From the NCBI GenBank assembly GCA_902763335.1, contig CACWRR010000001.1, positions 1 through 64,000 of the forward strand: 64,000 nt of DNA, read 5' to 3'. Shown here piece after piece: positions 42,328 through 51,157 of this stretch. Position 1 is the first letter of the stretch. Each line of letters opens with the position of its first letter. The DNA comes from an uncultured Lachnospiraceae bacterium. Its GTDB lineage: Bacteria; Bacillota; Clostridia; Lachnospirales; Lachnospiraceae. The notes below the pieces were generated by a model that had not been told where the DNA came from, did not search any database, and saw only the letters and a program-made list of their open reading frames with translations. Position numbers and translations under genes: made by a program.

Positions 42328-42350
42328 AATGGAATGGAGGAGAAATCTTT

Positions 42351-42938
42351 ATGAAATATGCGGTTTTTAATGTTGTCCGTAAAAGAAAAATGTGGTTAAT
42401 TTTCTTTTTTGTTGGAATTATAGCGGGTACAGTGTATGCGAATTTTAAATGGTTTGACTCATTAAATGAGGTTGATGCATTTGTTTCATATTGGGGGGAA
42501 AGAATAAAAAATGCAGACATAAATAAGACAGATTTCTGGCATTACGTTTTAAAAAGCAGAATGAAAGAAATTTTATTTATTTTATTATTTAATCTTACTA
42601 TTGCGGGCAAAGTGTTTAATTGTATATATCTGGTGTATCTTGGCTATTCATCTTCAATGGTAGGGACGCTGATGACGTTAAGATACGGCTACAGGGCACT
42701 GATTGTGTATCCGGCATCCATATTTCCATATTACATTATGTATGGAATACTTATTACATATACGTTTGCACAGTGTGAGAGATTAAATGAGACTTTTTTT
42801 AAGGAAAAATGTTTTAAATCTTACAGACCCGGTCCGGAAAGCGTTAAGGAGTCATTTAAACAGGCAGCTGTTATTATGGTTTTACTGATAATTGAGAGCA
42901 TGCTTGAAGCATATATAAATATTAATGTTTTGGTTTGA
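42351..42938 (+). CDS. spoIIM: Stage II sporulation protein M
   Basis: Membrane component of the SpoIIDMP complex that remodels peptidoglycan for septal thinning and engulfment. Five hydrophobic segments are seen over 195 aa, with the conserved LIFFFVGIIAGTVYANF at the start and PASIFPYYIMYG in the fourth helix. ATG 42351 follows GGAGGAG. It lies beside the NUDIX gene and xerD, an order conserved with Bacillus. Confidence 0.88.
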   Translation: MKYAVFNVVRKRKMWLIFFFVGIIAGTVYANFKWFDSLNEVDAFVSYWGERIKNADINKTDFWHYVLKSRMKEILFILLFNLTIAGKVFNCIYLVYLGYSSSMVGTLMTLRYGYRALIVYPASIFPYYIMYGILITYTFAQCERLNETFFKEKCFKSYRPGPESVKESFKQAAVIMVLLIIESMLEAYININVLV

Positions 42939-43022
42939 TTTTTAGGAGATATTTGGTATACTTTTTAGTGGAGAGGTTTTTATAGAGAAACTAAAGAAAA
43001 TGGTGTTTCGTTGGAGGTATGT

Positions 43023-43910
43023 ATGCAAAGCAGTATAGAGGAATTTCTGGTCTATATGGAGAATGTGAGAAAGGTTTCACAAAATACAAAACAGTCGTAT
43101 AGACGTGATTTGGTTAAAATGATAAATTTTATGGAAAAACATGGGATAGAAAATGTAACAGATATAACTGTTACGAATATTAACGCATATATTTTGAATC
43201 TGGAAAAGGATGGAATGTCGCCGGCAACCATATCAAGAAATATTGTTTCCATGAAGGCGTATTTTCATTATCTGTTGGTTAATAAACAAATTGATTACGA
43301 ACCGATTGAATTTGTAAAGGCACCTCCTGTAGAAAAGAAGGCACCGCATATATTGTCAGTTGAAGAAGTAGACCGTCTGTTGTCGCAGTTGTCAGGAAAT
43401 TCACCTAAGGCAGTAAGAGATAAGGCTATGATTGAACTTTTGTATGCTACGGGTATGAGAGTAAGTGAAATGATACTGCTTAAAGTTTCTGATGTAAATC
43501 TTGACATGGAGTATGTATCCTGTGACGGAAAAGGAAAGAAGAACCGTATAGTGCCTTTTGGAAGAGCTGCAAAGGATGCGCTTACAATATATATTAATGA
43601 CTACAGGGACAATATGGTAAAAGGAAAAGATAATGATTTACTGTTTGTGAACTGTCAGGGAAATCCGATGAGCAGACAGGGATTTTGGAAAATAATTAAA
43701 GGATATGGAATAAAGGCTGATATAAAAACGGATATTACACCACACAGTATAAGACATTCGTTTGCTGCACACATGGTTGCTAACGGTGCAGATTTAAAGT
43801 CTGTACAGGAACTTATGGGACTGTCTGATATATCATCTACAAAGGTATATGCGGATATGTCAAAGAAAAGACTGAGAAGTGTATATGAGAGTACTCATCC
43901 GAGAAATTAA
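43023..43910 (+). CDS. xerD: Tyrosine recombinase XerD-like, with an altered active-site position
   Basis: Site-specific recombinase family acting at dif sites to resolve chromosome dimers. The N-terminal SAM-like domain spans about residues 1-95. Catalytic residues are Arg146 (ATGMRVSEM), Lys170 or 172 (DGKGKK), His241 and Arg244 (HSIRHSF) and nucleophile Tyr276 (STKVYADM). The usual second histidine (LGHSD) is Leu267 here (MGLSD). ATG 43023 follows TTGGAGG. Length (295 aa) and context next to spoIIM are those of XerD, so the role is probably kept or modified. Confidence 0.85.
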   Translation: MQSSIEEFLVYMENVRKVSQNTKQSYRRDLVKMINFMEKHGIENVTDITVTNINAYILNLEKDGMSPATISRNIVSMKAYFHYLLVNKQIDYEPIEFVKAPPVEKKAPHILSVEEVDRLLSQLSGNSPKAVRDKAMIELLYATGMRVSEMILLKVSDVNLDMEYVSCDGKGKKNRIVPFGRAAKDALTIYINDYRDNMVKGKDNDLLFVNCQGNPMSRQGFWKIIKGYGIKADIKTDITPHSIRHSFAAHMVANGADLKSVQELMGLSDISSTKVYADMSKKRLRSVYESTHPRN

Positions 43911-43922
43911 ATATTTACATAA

Positions 43923-43958
43923 AAACGGACGTTGCAAATTAATGTAACGTCCGTTTGA
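43923..43958. terminator. Bidirectional terminator between xerD and DAHP synthase
   Basis: AAACGGACGTT at 43923-43933 pairs perfectly with AACGTCCGTTT at about 43945-43956, with T-rich ends both ways. Confidence 0.8.
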
Positions 43959-43976
43959 TTTTCATAAGCAAATTTC

Positions 43977-45005
43977 TTATAACAATTCAGCAATATCGTA
44001 TATGAGCCGTTCTGTCTGATCCCATCCTATACATGGATCGGTGATTGATTTGCCGTATATATGTTCCTCAATCTTCTGTGAGCCCGGCTCTATATAACTT
44101 TCTATCATAAGTCCTTTTACAAATTTTGCAATATCATCAGAATGTCTCATGCTGTGAAGAACTTCTTTTGATATTCTTATCTGCTCAAGATACTGTTTAG
44201 CTGAGTTTGAATGGTTTGTATCAACAATAACAGCAGGATTCTTGAGATTCATTTCTTCGTACATATTATGGAGACGGATTAAATCTTCATAATGGTAGTT
44301 TGGGATGCACTGACCGTGCTTGTTAACTGCTCCACGAAGTACAGTATGTGTGTAAGGGTTTCCGTCAGTCTTAACTTCCCATGCACGGTATATAAATGTA
44401 TGACCGCTCTGTGCAGCTGTAACCGAATTGAGCATAACTGAAAAGTCACCGCTTGTAGGGTTTTTCATTCCGACAGGAATCTCCATTCCGCTGACGGTGA
44501 GACGGTGCTGCTGATCCTCAACAGAACGTGCTCCGATTGCAACATATGAGAGAATATCCGAAAAATAGCGGTAGTTTTCCGGATAGAGCATCTCGTCTGC
44601 TGCTGTAAGTCCTGTTTCTTCCATAACACGGATATGCATTTTTCTGATTGCGAGAAGTCCGGCTAAAAGATCCGGCTTTCCTTCAGGATCGGGCTGATGT
44701 AACATTCCCTTGTATCCCATACCTGTTGTTCTCGGTTTGTTAGTATATATTCTTGGAATTATGATTATCTTGTCAGATACTTTTTCACTGACTTTTGCAA
44801 GTCTGTTTACATAATCGCAGACAGTGTCTTCGTTATCTGCTGAACATGGTCCGATGATTAACAGAAATTTATCAGATTCTCCTTTAAATACTTTTTTGAT
44901 TTGAATATCTCTTGCTTCTTTTAACTCTGCCAGTTTCATTGGAAGAGGAAACTGTTCTTTAATTTCAGCAGGAGTTGGTAATTTTTTTATAAATTGAAAA
45001 CTCAT
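43977..45005 (-). CDS. 3-deoxy-7-phosphoheptulonate synthase (class I)
   Basis: Joins phosphoenolpyruvate and erythrose 4-phosphate in the first step of the shikimate pathway. The sequence is the AroF/G/H type: IIGPCSADNEDTV, RIYTNKPRTTGMGYKGML, GARSVEDQQHR, GMKNPTSGD, RGAVNKHG and DTNHSNSAKQ. At 342 aa it is full length. It reads leftward from 45005, with AGGAGG before the start. Feedback by a given aromatic amino acid cannot be assigned. It diverges from deoB. Confidence 0.94.
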   Translation of the reverse strand: MSFQFIKKLPTPAEIKEQFPLPMKLAELKEARDIQIKKVFKGESDKFLLIIGPCSADNEDTVCDYVNRLAKVSEKVSDKIIIIPRIYTNKPRTTGMGYKGMLHQPDPEGKPDLLAGLLAIRKMHIRVMEETGLTAADEMLYPENYRYFSDILSYVAIGARSVEDQQHRLTVSGMEIPVGMKNPTSGDFSVMLNSVTAAQSGHTFIYRAWEVKTDGNPYTHTVLRGAVNKHGQCIPNYHYEDLIRLHNMYEEMNLKNPAVIVDTNHSNSAKQYLEQIRISKEVLHSMRHSDDIAKFVKGLMIESYIEPGSQKIEEHIYGKSITDPCIGWDQTERLIYDIAELL

Positions 45006-45068
45006 TTATCTGATTCCTCCTTGTCGTAAAGGATTATAATATAAATAAATTTAAAATTCAATTACAAA

Positions 45069-45097
45069 TTATCAATCATGCTAAAATGTGTTATAAT
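45069..45097 (+). promoter_or_regulatory. Predicted promoter of deoB
   Basis: TTATCA at 45069-45074 and a perfect TATAAT at 45092-45097, 17-bp spacer, with TG at 45089-45090 extending the -10. Confidence 0.65.
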
Positions 45098-45137
45098 ATA
45101 AGATATAAAAATACCCATATGGAAGGAGAAGATGGTT

Positions 45138-46316
45138 ATGAAGCTTAGACGTGTTATATGGATAATTTTAGACAGTGTTGGGGCAGGGGAAATGCCGGAT
45201 GCAGACAGATTTGGAGATGTAGGAAGCAATACTCTTGAACATGTGTGGAAGGAGAATGGCGGACTCAATATTCCGAATATGATTAAGCTGGGACTTGGAA
45301 ACATATCAGGACTTGACAGTATAGATAAGTGTGAAAGTCCTGCCGGGAATTTTGGAAAACTGGCGGAAATGTCAAACGGAAAGGATACAACTATCGGACA
45401 TTGGGAAATGACAGGAATATATTCTCCAAGTAAATTTCCTACATATCCAAATGGATTTCCGGAGGATGTTATAGATGAATTTATAAAAAAGACAGGTGTA
45501 CCGGGGGTATTGGCAAATTGTACGGCATCGGGAACAGAGATTATAAAGAAACTCGGCGTAGAACATATAAAAACAAAGAAACCTATAGTGTATACATCTG
45601 CGGACAGTGTATTTCAGATTGCCTGCCATGAAGATGTTTATCCTGTAGAGGAACTTTACAGGATATGCAGGTGTGCCCGTGAAATTTTGCAGGGGGGTAA
45701 TGCGGTTGCAAGAGTTATTGCAAGACCATTTGTCGGAACAGATGGCAATTTTACCAGAACCTCAAACAGAAGAGATTTTTCGTTAAAACCGGACAGCAAT
45801 AATCTTCTTGTTAAAATGAAAGAGGCCGGACATAATGTTATGGCAGTAGGAAAGATAGAAGATATATTTGCGGGATGCGGAATTACAGATGCCGTGCATA
45901 CAAAGGATAATATGGATGGCGTTGACAAGACTATTGATTATATGAAACAGGATAAAGAAGGACTTATTTTCACAAATCTTGTGGAGTTTGACTCTGCATG
46001 GGGGCACAGAAGAGATTATAAAGGATATGGAAAAGGACTTGAGGACTTTGATGCAAGATTACCTGAAATAATTGACAATATGTCAGAAGAGGATTTGCTT
46101 ATAATAAATGCAGACCATGGATGCGACCCGACATTTAAGGGTACAGATCATACAAGAGAATATATTCCTCTTCTTGTATACGGAAAAGGTATAAAAAGCG
46201 GATGCAGTCTTGGAACGGGTGATACATTTGCAAATATCGGGCAGACTATTTCGGAAATATTCGATGTGGGAAAACTCAGTATCGGAAACAGTTTTCTGGG
46301 AAAAATTAAAATGTAA
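45138..46316 (+). CDS. deoB: Phosphopentomutase
   Basis: Interconverts ribose/deoxyribose 1- and 5-phosphates in nucleoside salvage. An alkaline-phosphatase-fold metalloenzyme: WIILDSVGAGEMPDA at the N-terminus, GKDTTIGHWEM with the catalytic Thr, and the metal-binding INADHGCDPT and DHTREYIPLL near the C-terminus. ATG 45138 is 9 nt after AGGAG; ATG 45132 is too close. At 392 aa it is normal. It is followed by pyrimidine-nucleoside phosphorylase, so the pair form a salvage operon. Confidence 0.95.
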   Translation: MKLRRVIWIILDSVGAGEMPDADRFGDVGSNTLEHVWKENGGLNIPNMIKLGLGNISGLDSIDKCESPAGNFGKLAEMSNGKDTTIGHWEMTGIYSPSKFPTYPNGFPEDVIDEFIKKTGVPGVLANCTASGTEIIKKLGVEHIKTKKPIVYTSADSVFQIACHEDVYPVEELYRICRCAREILQGGNAVARVIARPFVGTDGNFTRTSNRRDFSLKPDSNNLLVKMKEAGHNVMAVGKIEDIFAGCGITDAVHTKDNMDGVDKTIDYMKQDKEGLIFTNLVEFDSAWGHRRDYKGYGKGLEDFDARLPEIIDNMSEEDLLIINADHGCDPTFKGTDHTREYIPLLVYGKGIKSGCSLGTGDTFANIGQTISEIFDVGKLSIGNSFLGKIKM

Positions 46317-46339
46317 TCATCTGTGGAATGGAGATTAGT

Positions 46340-47665
46340 ATGAGAATATATGATTTGATTGAAAAGAAAAGGGACGGACACGTACTGTCAAATGAAGAGA
46401 TTGACTATGTTATAAAGGGTTATACGGATGGAAGCATACCGGATTATCAGATGTCGGCACTTCTTATGGCTATTTATTTCAGGGGAATGAATGAAGAAGA
46501 GACACTGCATCTGACCATGGCTATGAGAGATAGTGGTGATGTGCTTGATTTGTCAGAGATAAAAGGTGTCAAGGTTGATAAACACAGTACCGGAGGCGTA
46601 GGAGATAAGACAACGCTTGTTGTGGGACCTATGGTGGCAGCGTGTGGTGTACCTGTTGCTAAAATGTCAGGAAGAGGACTTGGGCATACCGGGGGAACGA
46701 TTGACAAACTGGAAAGCTTTCCGGGATACAGGGTAAGCATACCGGAGAACGTTTTTATTTCAAATGTAAATGAAATAAAGATAGCAGTTGCAGGTCAGAC
46801 GGCAAATCTTGCACCGGCTGATAAAAAGATATATGCACTCCGCGATGTTACTGCAACCGTAGATAACATATCCCTCATTGCAAGCAGTATAATGAGCAAA
46901 AAACTTGCGTCCGGAGCAGATGCAATAGTTCTTGATGTAAAGACAGGAAGCGGTGCTTTTATGAAAGAGGAGAAGGATGCCATTCTTCTTGCACAGGAAA
47001 TGGTAAATATAGGAAACGGTGCAGGAAAGAATACGATTGCAGTTATAACCGACATGGACCAGCCACTTGGCCATGCAGTTGGAAATGCACTGGAGGTAAG
47101 AGAGGCGATAGATACATTAAAAGGAGAGGGACCGGATGATCTGTTAGAGTTAAGTTACGTCCTTGGAAGCTATATGCTAAAAGCGGCAGGGGTGGCTGAT
47201 GATCTTGAGGAGGCAAGAGAGAAATTAGAGAATAGTGTGAAAAACGGAAATGCATTAAAAAAACTTGCGGAGCTTGTGAAAGCACAGGGTGGAGACGAAA
47301 CATATGTGTATAATACTGATAAACTCGTAAAGTCATCTATAATTATGGATGTAAATTCTGAAGTTTCCGGTTATGTGGAAAAAATAGAGACAGAGGATAT
47401 AGGAAGAGTTTCGCTTGTGCTTGGCGGAGGACGTGAAAATAAAGACAGCGTTATTGATTTATCCGTGGGTGTTGTATTGCATAAAAAAGTAGGTGATAAG
47501 GTTGAAAAAGGGGATGCCATAGCAACTTTATATGCAAATGATCTGGATAAATTGTCGGTGGCAAAAGATATTCTTGTAAACGCATACAGCATAACCGTAA
47601 CTCCGGCAAAGTCAAAGCCGCTTATTAAGTGGATTGTAGGAAAAAATGGTGCGAAAAAATATTAA
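46340..47665 (+). CDS. pdp: Pyrimidine-nucleoside phosphorylase
   Basis: Splits thymidine, uridine or deoxyuridine with phosphate, giving pentose 1-phosphates for DeoB. Key segments are MRIYDLIEKKRDG, DKHSTGGVGDKTTLVVGP, KMSGRGLGHTGGTIDKLESFPG (about residues 108-129), KKLASGADAIVLDVKTGSGAFMK and DMDQPLGHAVGNALEV. At 441 aa it has all three domains. ATG 46340 follows TGGAG. Whether it prefers thymidine alone cannot be read. Confidence 0.93.
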   Translation: MRIYDLIEKKRDGHVLSNEEIDYVIKGYTDGSIPDYQMSALLMAIYFRGMNEEETLHLTMAMRDSGDVLDLSEIKGVKVDKHSTGGVGDKTTLVVGPMVAACGVPVAKMSGRGLGHTGGTIDKLESFPGYRVSIPENVFISNVNEIKIAVAGQTANLAPADKKIYALRDVTATVDNISLIASSIMSKKLASGADAIVLDVKTGSGAFMKEEKDAILLAQEMVNIGNGAGKNTIAVITDMDQPLGHAVGNALEVREAIDTLKGEGPDDLLELSYVLGSYMLKAAGVADDLEEAREKLENSVKNGNALKKLAELVKAQGGDETYVYNTDKLVKSSIIMDVNSEVSGYVEKIETEDIGRVSLVLGGGRENKDSVIDLSVGVVLHKKVGDKVEKGDAIATLYANDLDKLSVAKDILVNAYSITVTPAKSKPLIKWIVGKNGAKKY

Positions 47666-47691
47666 ATATAATTGTTCATAAAAAATTCATT

Positions 47692-47720
47692 TTGTATTTT
47701 ATATAAAAATGTGCTATATT
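47692..47720 (+). promoter_or_regulatory. Predicted promoter of the LtaS-like gene
   Basis: TTGTAT at 47692-47697 and TATATT at 47715-47720, 17-bp spacer; TG at 47712-47713 extends the -10. Confidence 0.65.
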
Positions 47721-47759
47721 CTATGTTTAGTATTAGAAAAATACAGAAAGGCAATGATT

Positions 47760-49745
47760 ATGAACAGAATAAAAGATTTTTTTAAGAATAAAAATAATAT
47801 TAAAGTCATTTTAGTGTACATTCTGCTTCCGATATTTATTAATCTGATTATTGAAATATTGAGCAGAAGTTCAGTGATTGATGGAATTAAATACATGTTT
47901 ACACATCCGGTTCCGTTTTTGTGTAATGCAATGATTATATTATCGGTACTTATATTTACCATTCTTGTAAGAAGGCGATTGTTTGGCCTTACGGTATTAT
48001 CGATTATATGGATAATATTCGGAATAGTTAATATGGTATTGCTTAACCAGAGGGTTACACCTTTCAATGCATCGGATCTTAAACTTATTGATTCGGCTAT
48101 TACCATTATCAATAAATACTTCAGCTCCCTTATGGTTGCAGTTGTTGTAGTCGGTGTGGTTCTGGTAGTTGCCCTTATTGTTTTCGTGTTCCTTAAGGTT
48201 CCGAAAGTCAAATATAAGATTAACTATGTAAGAAATGCAATAGTGGTTGCGGCTGTGATAGTTTTGATGCTTGCTTCAATAAATATATCTATAGACACAG
48301 GATTTATGTCTACAGAATTTACAAATCTTACTACAGCCTACAATGAATACGGGTTTGTATATTGTTTTATGAATGGTCTGGTAAACACGGGAGTAAAGAA
48401 ACCGTCAGATTATTCACAGGATACAATAAATGAAATAGTAGATAAGATTACAACAGAACCTGAGAACACAGGTGAGAAAAAGACTCCTAACATCATATTC
48501 ATTCAGCTTGAGTCGTTTTTTAACCTTAATAATGTAAAAGATATTCAGTTGTCAGAAAATCCTATACCTTATTTTACGGAGCTGTGTCAGAAATATTCGT
48601 CAGGATATTTAAATGTATTTAATGTCGGATATGGAACATGTAATACTGAATTCGAAGTTATGACAGGAATGAATCTGGATGATTTTGGTCCGGGAGAATT
48701 TCCGTACAAAACCATACTTAAGGAAACAACATGTGAGAATATCACGTATGATCTTAAGGAAAACGGCTATGCAACTCATGCAATGCACAATAATACAGGA
48801 ACATTTTATGGAAGAAATGCAGTATTTAAGAATCTGGGATATGATACATTTACATCTATTGAGTATATGCATGTAAATGAATTTACACCTATGTCATGGG
48901 CGAAGGATAAATTCCTCACACAGGAGATTATTGATACATTAAAATCGACAAAGGAACAGGATTACATTTATACAATATCAGTACAGGGACATGGAAGTTA
49001 TCCGACAGAGCCTATGTATGAAAATCCTGTTATTAAAGTATCAGGTGTTGATAACGAAGGTCAGAGAAATGCCATAGAATACTATGCAAACGAGATACAC
49101 GAGATGGATCAGTTTGTAAAGGAACTTGTAACGGCGCTTGATGAACTTGGTGAGGATACAGTCCTTGTTATGTATGGTGACCATCTTCCGGGACTAGGAT
49201 TTTCTGATGATGAGCTTGTAAACGGTTCACAGTATCAGACAACATATGTTATATGGGATAATATAGGACTTGAGAAAAAGGATGAAACCCTTGAGGCATT
49301 CCAGCTTTCATCTGAAGTAATGTCAAGATTAAATATAACAACAGGTGTTATAAACCAGTACCATCAGAAATACAGAGGTACGGAAGAGTATCTTAGTGGA
49401 CTTCAGAATCTTGAGTACGATATATTGTATGGAAGAAAATCCGTATATGGCGGAATAAATCCGTATGATCCGAGTGACCTTAAGATGGGAATAAAGGACA
49501 TCGTCATAAATAAGGTTGAAAAGGATGAAGAAGCGGATGATGGAACAGTATATGTAAGAGGAGAGAACTTCACGGAATACAGCGTTGTATATGTGAACGG
49601 AGATGAGTACGATACAGAATATATAGATGAAAACACATTAAAGATAAAATGTGACAAACTTAAGAGTCTTGATTCATTTATCGTGTCTCAGAAATCAGGA
49701 GATACAAAACTGAGTTCAACAAAAGAATGTTTGTATTACGAATAA
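47760..49745 (+). CDS. LtaS-family sulfatase with a C-terminal TIG-like domain
   Basis: Membrane sulfatase-fold transferase of the lipoteichoic acid synthase family, which moves glycerol phosphate from phosphatidylglycerol. Five hydrophobic helices (about residues 15-190) are followed by an extracellular domain with FIQLESFFNL (metal ligand Glu), GTCNTEFEVMTG (nucleophilic Thr), AMHNNTGTFY and MYGDHLPGLG. The last 70 or so residues (VYVRGENFTEYSVVYVNG, then DENTLKI) resemble an IPT/TIG Ig-like domain, which is not usual for LtaS. ATG 47760 follows AGAAAGG. Lipoteichoic acid polymerase, or a related glycan modifier, is the best guess. Confidence 0.85.
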   Translation: MNRIKDFFKNKNNIKVILVYILLPIFINLIIEILSRSSVIDGIKYMFTHPVPFLCNAMIILSVLIFTILVRRRLFGLTVLSIIWIIFGIVNMVLLNQRVTPFNASDLKLIDSAITIINKYFSSLMVAVVVVGVVLVVALIVFVFLKVPKVKYKINYVRNAIVVAAVIVLMLASINISIDTGFMSTEFTNLTTAYNEYGFVYCFMNGLVNTGVKKPSDYSQDTINEIVDKITTEPENTGEKKTPNIIFIQLESFFNLNNVKDIQLSENPIPYFTELCQKYSSGYLNVFNVGYGTCNTEFEVMTGMNLDDFGPGEFPYKTILKETTCENITYDLKENGYATHAMHNNTGTFYGRNAVFKNLGYDTFTSIEYMHVNEFTPMSWAKDKFLTQEIIDTLKSTKEQDYIYTISVQGHGSYPTEPMYENPVIKVSGVDNEGQRNAIEYYANEIHEMDQFVKELVTALDELGEDTVLVMYGDHLPGLGFSDDELVNGSQYQTTYVIWDNIGLEKKDETLEAFQLSSEVMSRLNITTGVINQYHQKYRGTEEYLSGLQNLEYDILYGRKSVYGGINPYDPSDLKMGIKDIVINKVEKDEEADDGTVYVRGENFTEYSVVYVNGDEYDTEYIDENTLKIKCDKLKSLDSFIVSQKSGDTKLSSTKECLYYE

Positions 49746-49767
49746 AATAGTCATAAAATATAATAAT

Positions 49768-49802
49768 CCCTATAGAAATATAATAAGTATATTTCTATAG
49801 GG
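49768..49802 (+). terminator. Perfect 15-bp hairpin between the LtaS-like gene and dacA
   Basis: The arm at 49768-49782 (starts CCCTATAG) pairs without mismatch with 49788-49802 (ends CTATAGGG); loop 5 nt. ATTTGTTT follows, and the dacA ATG comes only 8 nt after the stem. It can end the upstream transcript and also bury the only ribosome-site-like AGGG of dacA. Confidence 0.7.
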
Positions 49803-49810
49803 ATTTGTTT

Positions 49811-51028
49811 ATGTTAAAAAGATTAACGGCTTTTGTGTTAATGGCAATAATCAGTATGACCGTGATATCGGGTGGAGCGACAGTGTCTGCGACAACAGAT
49901 GAAAATGTTCAGGAAAACACGGCAGAAGGTGACGGACTGGGAATTCAGTCAAAGGCGGCAGTACTTATGGAAAAGACAACGGGAAATGTCCTGTATGAAA
50001 AAAATGCAGATGAAAAACTAAGCCCTGCAAGCATTACAAAGATAATGACCCTTATCCTTATATTTGACAATATTGAGAGTGGAAAGATAAAATTAGAGGA
50101 TATGGTGACAACGAGTGAATATGCAAAATCAATGGGCGGTTCGCAGGTATTTTTGGCAACAGGAGAACAACAGACAGTAGATACACTGATAAAATGTATA
50201 ATAGTTGCGTCGGGAAATGATGCCAGTGTAGCAATGGCAGAACATATTGCGGGAACTGAGGAAGAATTTGTAAAAATGATGAATAAAAGGGCTAAAGAAC
50301 TTGGCATGAACAGCACAAATTTTGAGGATTGCTGCGGGCTTACGGATTCAACAAATCATTATACAAGCGCAAGAGATGTGGCGATAATGTCAAGAGAACT
50401 TATATCGAAGTATCCACAGATACATAATTATTCAACAATATGGATGGAAAACATAACACATACAACTGATAAGGGAACAAAGGAATTCGGACTTACAAAT
50501 ACGAATAAACTTTTAAAGCAGTATCAGTGGACAACAGGACTCAAAACAGGCAGCACATCATTGGCAAAATATTGTGTGAGTGCTACGGCAAAGAAAAACG
50601 ATATAGAACTGATAGCAGTTATAATGGCTGCTCCGGATTATAAAATCAGATTTTCAGAAGCAATAAAACTTCTTGAGTACGGATATGGCAAATGTGATTT
50701 GTATTCAGATGTTATATCAGGAGAAAAGGTGTATGTGAAAATAGATGGCGGTGTAAAAGAAAAGGTAAAATGCAGCCCTGAAAGTGATTTTAATTATCTG
50801 GGTATGAATGGAGAAAATTTACAGAGTATGACGAAGAAGATTATAAAAGAAAAAAATGTTAAAGCATCCGTAAAAAAAGGTGATGTGATGGGAAAATATG
50901 TTTATTATATTGATGGCAGTGAAATCGGAAGTACTAATATAATTGCAATGGAAAATGTAAAGAAGATGAAATACACTAACGCGTTTGTAAAGACCGGAAA
51001 AAAATTTCTCATTGATATTAAAAAATAA
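49811..51028 (+). CDS. dacA: D-alanyl-D-alanine carboxypeptidase (PBP5/6 type)
   Basis: S11 peptidase trimming the terminal D-Ala of peptidoglycan stem peptides. A signal peptide (residues 1 to about 28, ending TVSATT) leads into the catalytic domain with SITK (Ser74, Lys77), SGN (in VASGNDASVAMAEH) and KTG (in GLKTGSTS); a C-terminal domain completes 405 aa. ATG 49811 has no clear Shine-Dalgarno except AGGG inside the preceding hairpin. A second S11 enzyme is at 56678. Confidence 0.9.
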   Translation: MLKRLTAFVLMAIISMTVISGGATVSATTDENVQENTAEGDGLGIQSKAAVLMEKTTGNVLYEKNADEKLSPASITKIMTLILIFDNIESGKIKLEDMVTTSEYAKSMGGSQVFLATGEQQTVDTLIKCIIVASGNDASVAMAEHIAGTEEEFVKMMNKRAKELGMNSTNFEDCCGLTDSTNHYTSARDVAIMSRELISKYPQIHNYSTIWMENITHTTDKGTKEFGLTNTNKLLKQYQWTTGLKTGSTSLAKYCVSATAKKNDIELIAVIMAAPDYKIRFSEAIKLLEYGYGKCDLYSDVISGEKVYVKIDGGVKEKVKCSPESDFNYLGMNGENLQSMTKKIIKEKNVKASVKKGDVMGKYVYYIDGSEIGSTNIIAMENVKKMKYTNAFVKTGKKFLIDIKK

Positions 51029-51088
51029 AAAATCGTTGAAATATCCTATAGAATTATGTAAAATAGAAATAGTGTCAATTCTGCAGCG

Positions 51089-51109
51089 GAAACAGCGTGG
51101 TGCTGTTTC
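51089..51109 (+). terminator. Stem-loop between dacA and scpA
   Basis: GAAACAGC at 51089-51096 pairs perfectly with GCTGTTTC at 51102-51109; loop 5 nt. A T-rich stretch (GGTTTTTG) begins 9 nt later, so termination is possible but not typical. Confidence 0.5.
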
Positions 51110-51157
51110 TGTTGTGGTTTTTGTATAAGCAACGAGGAAAACGGAAAGGGCATATAT

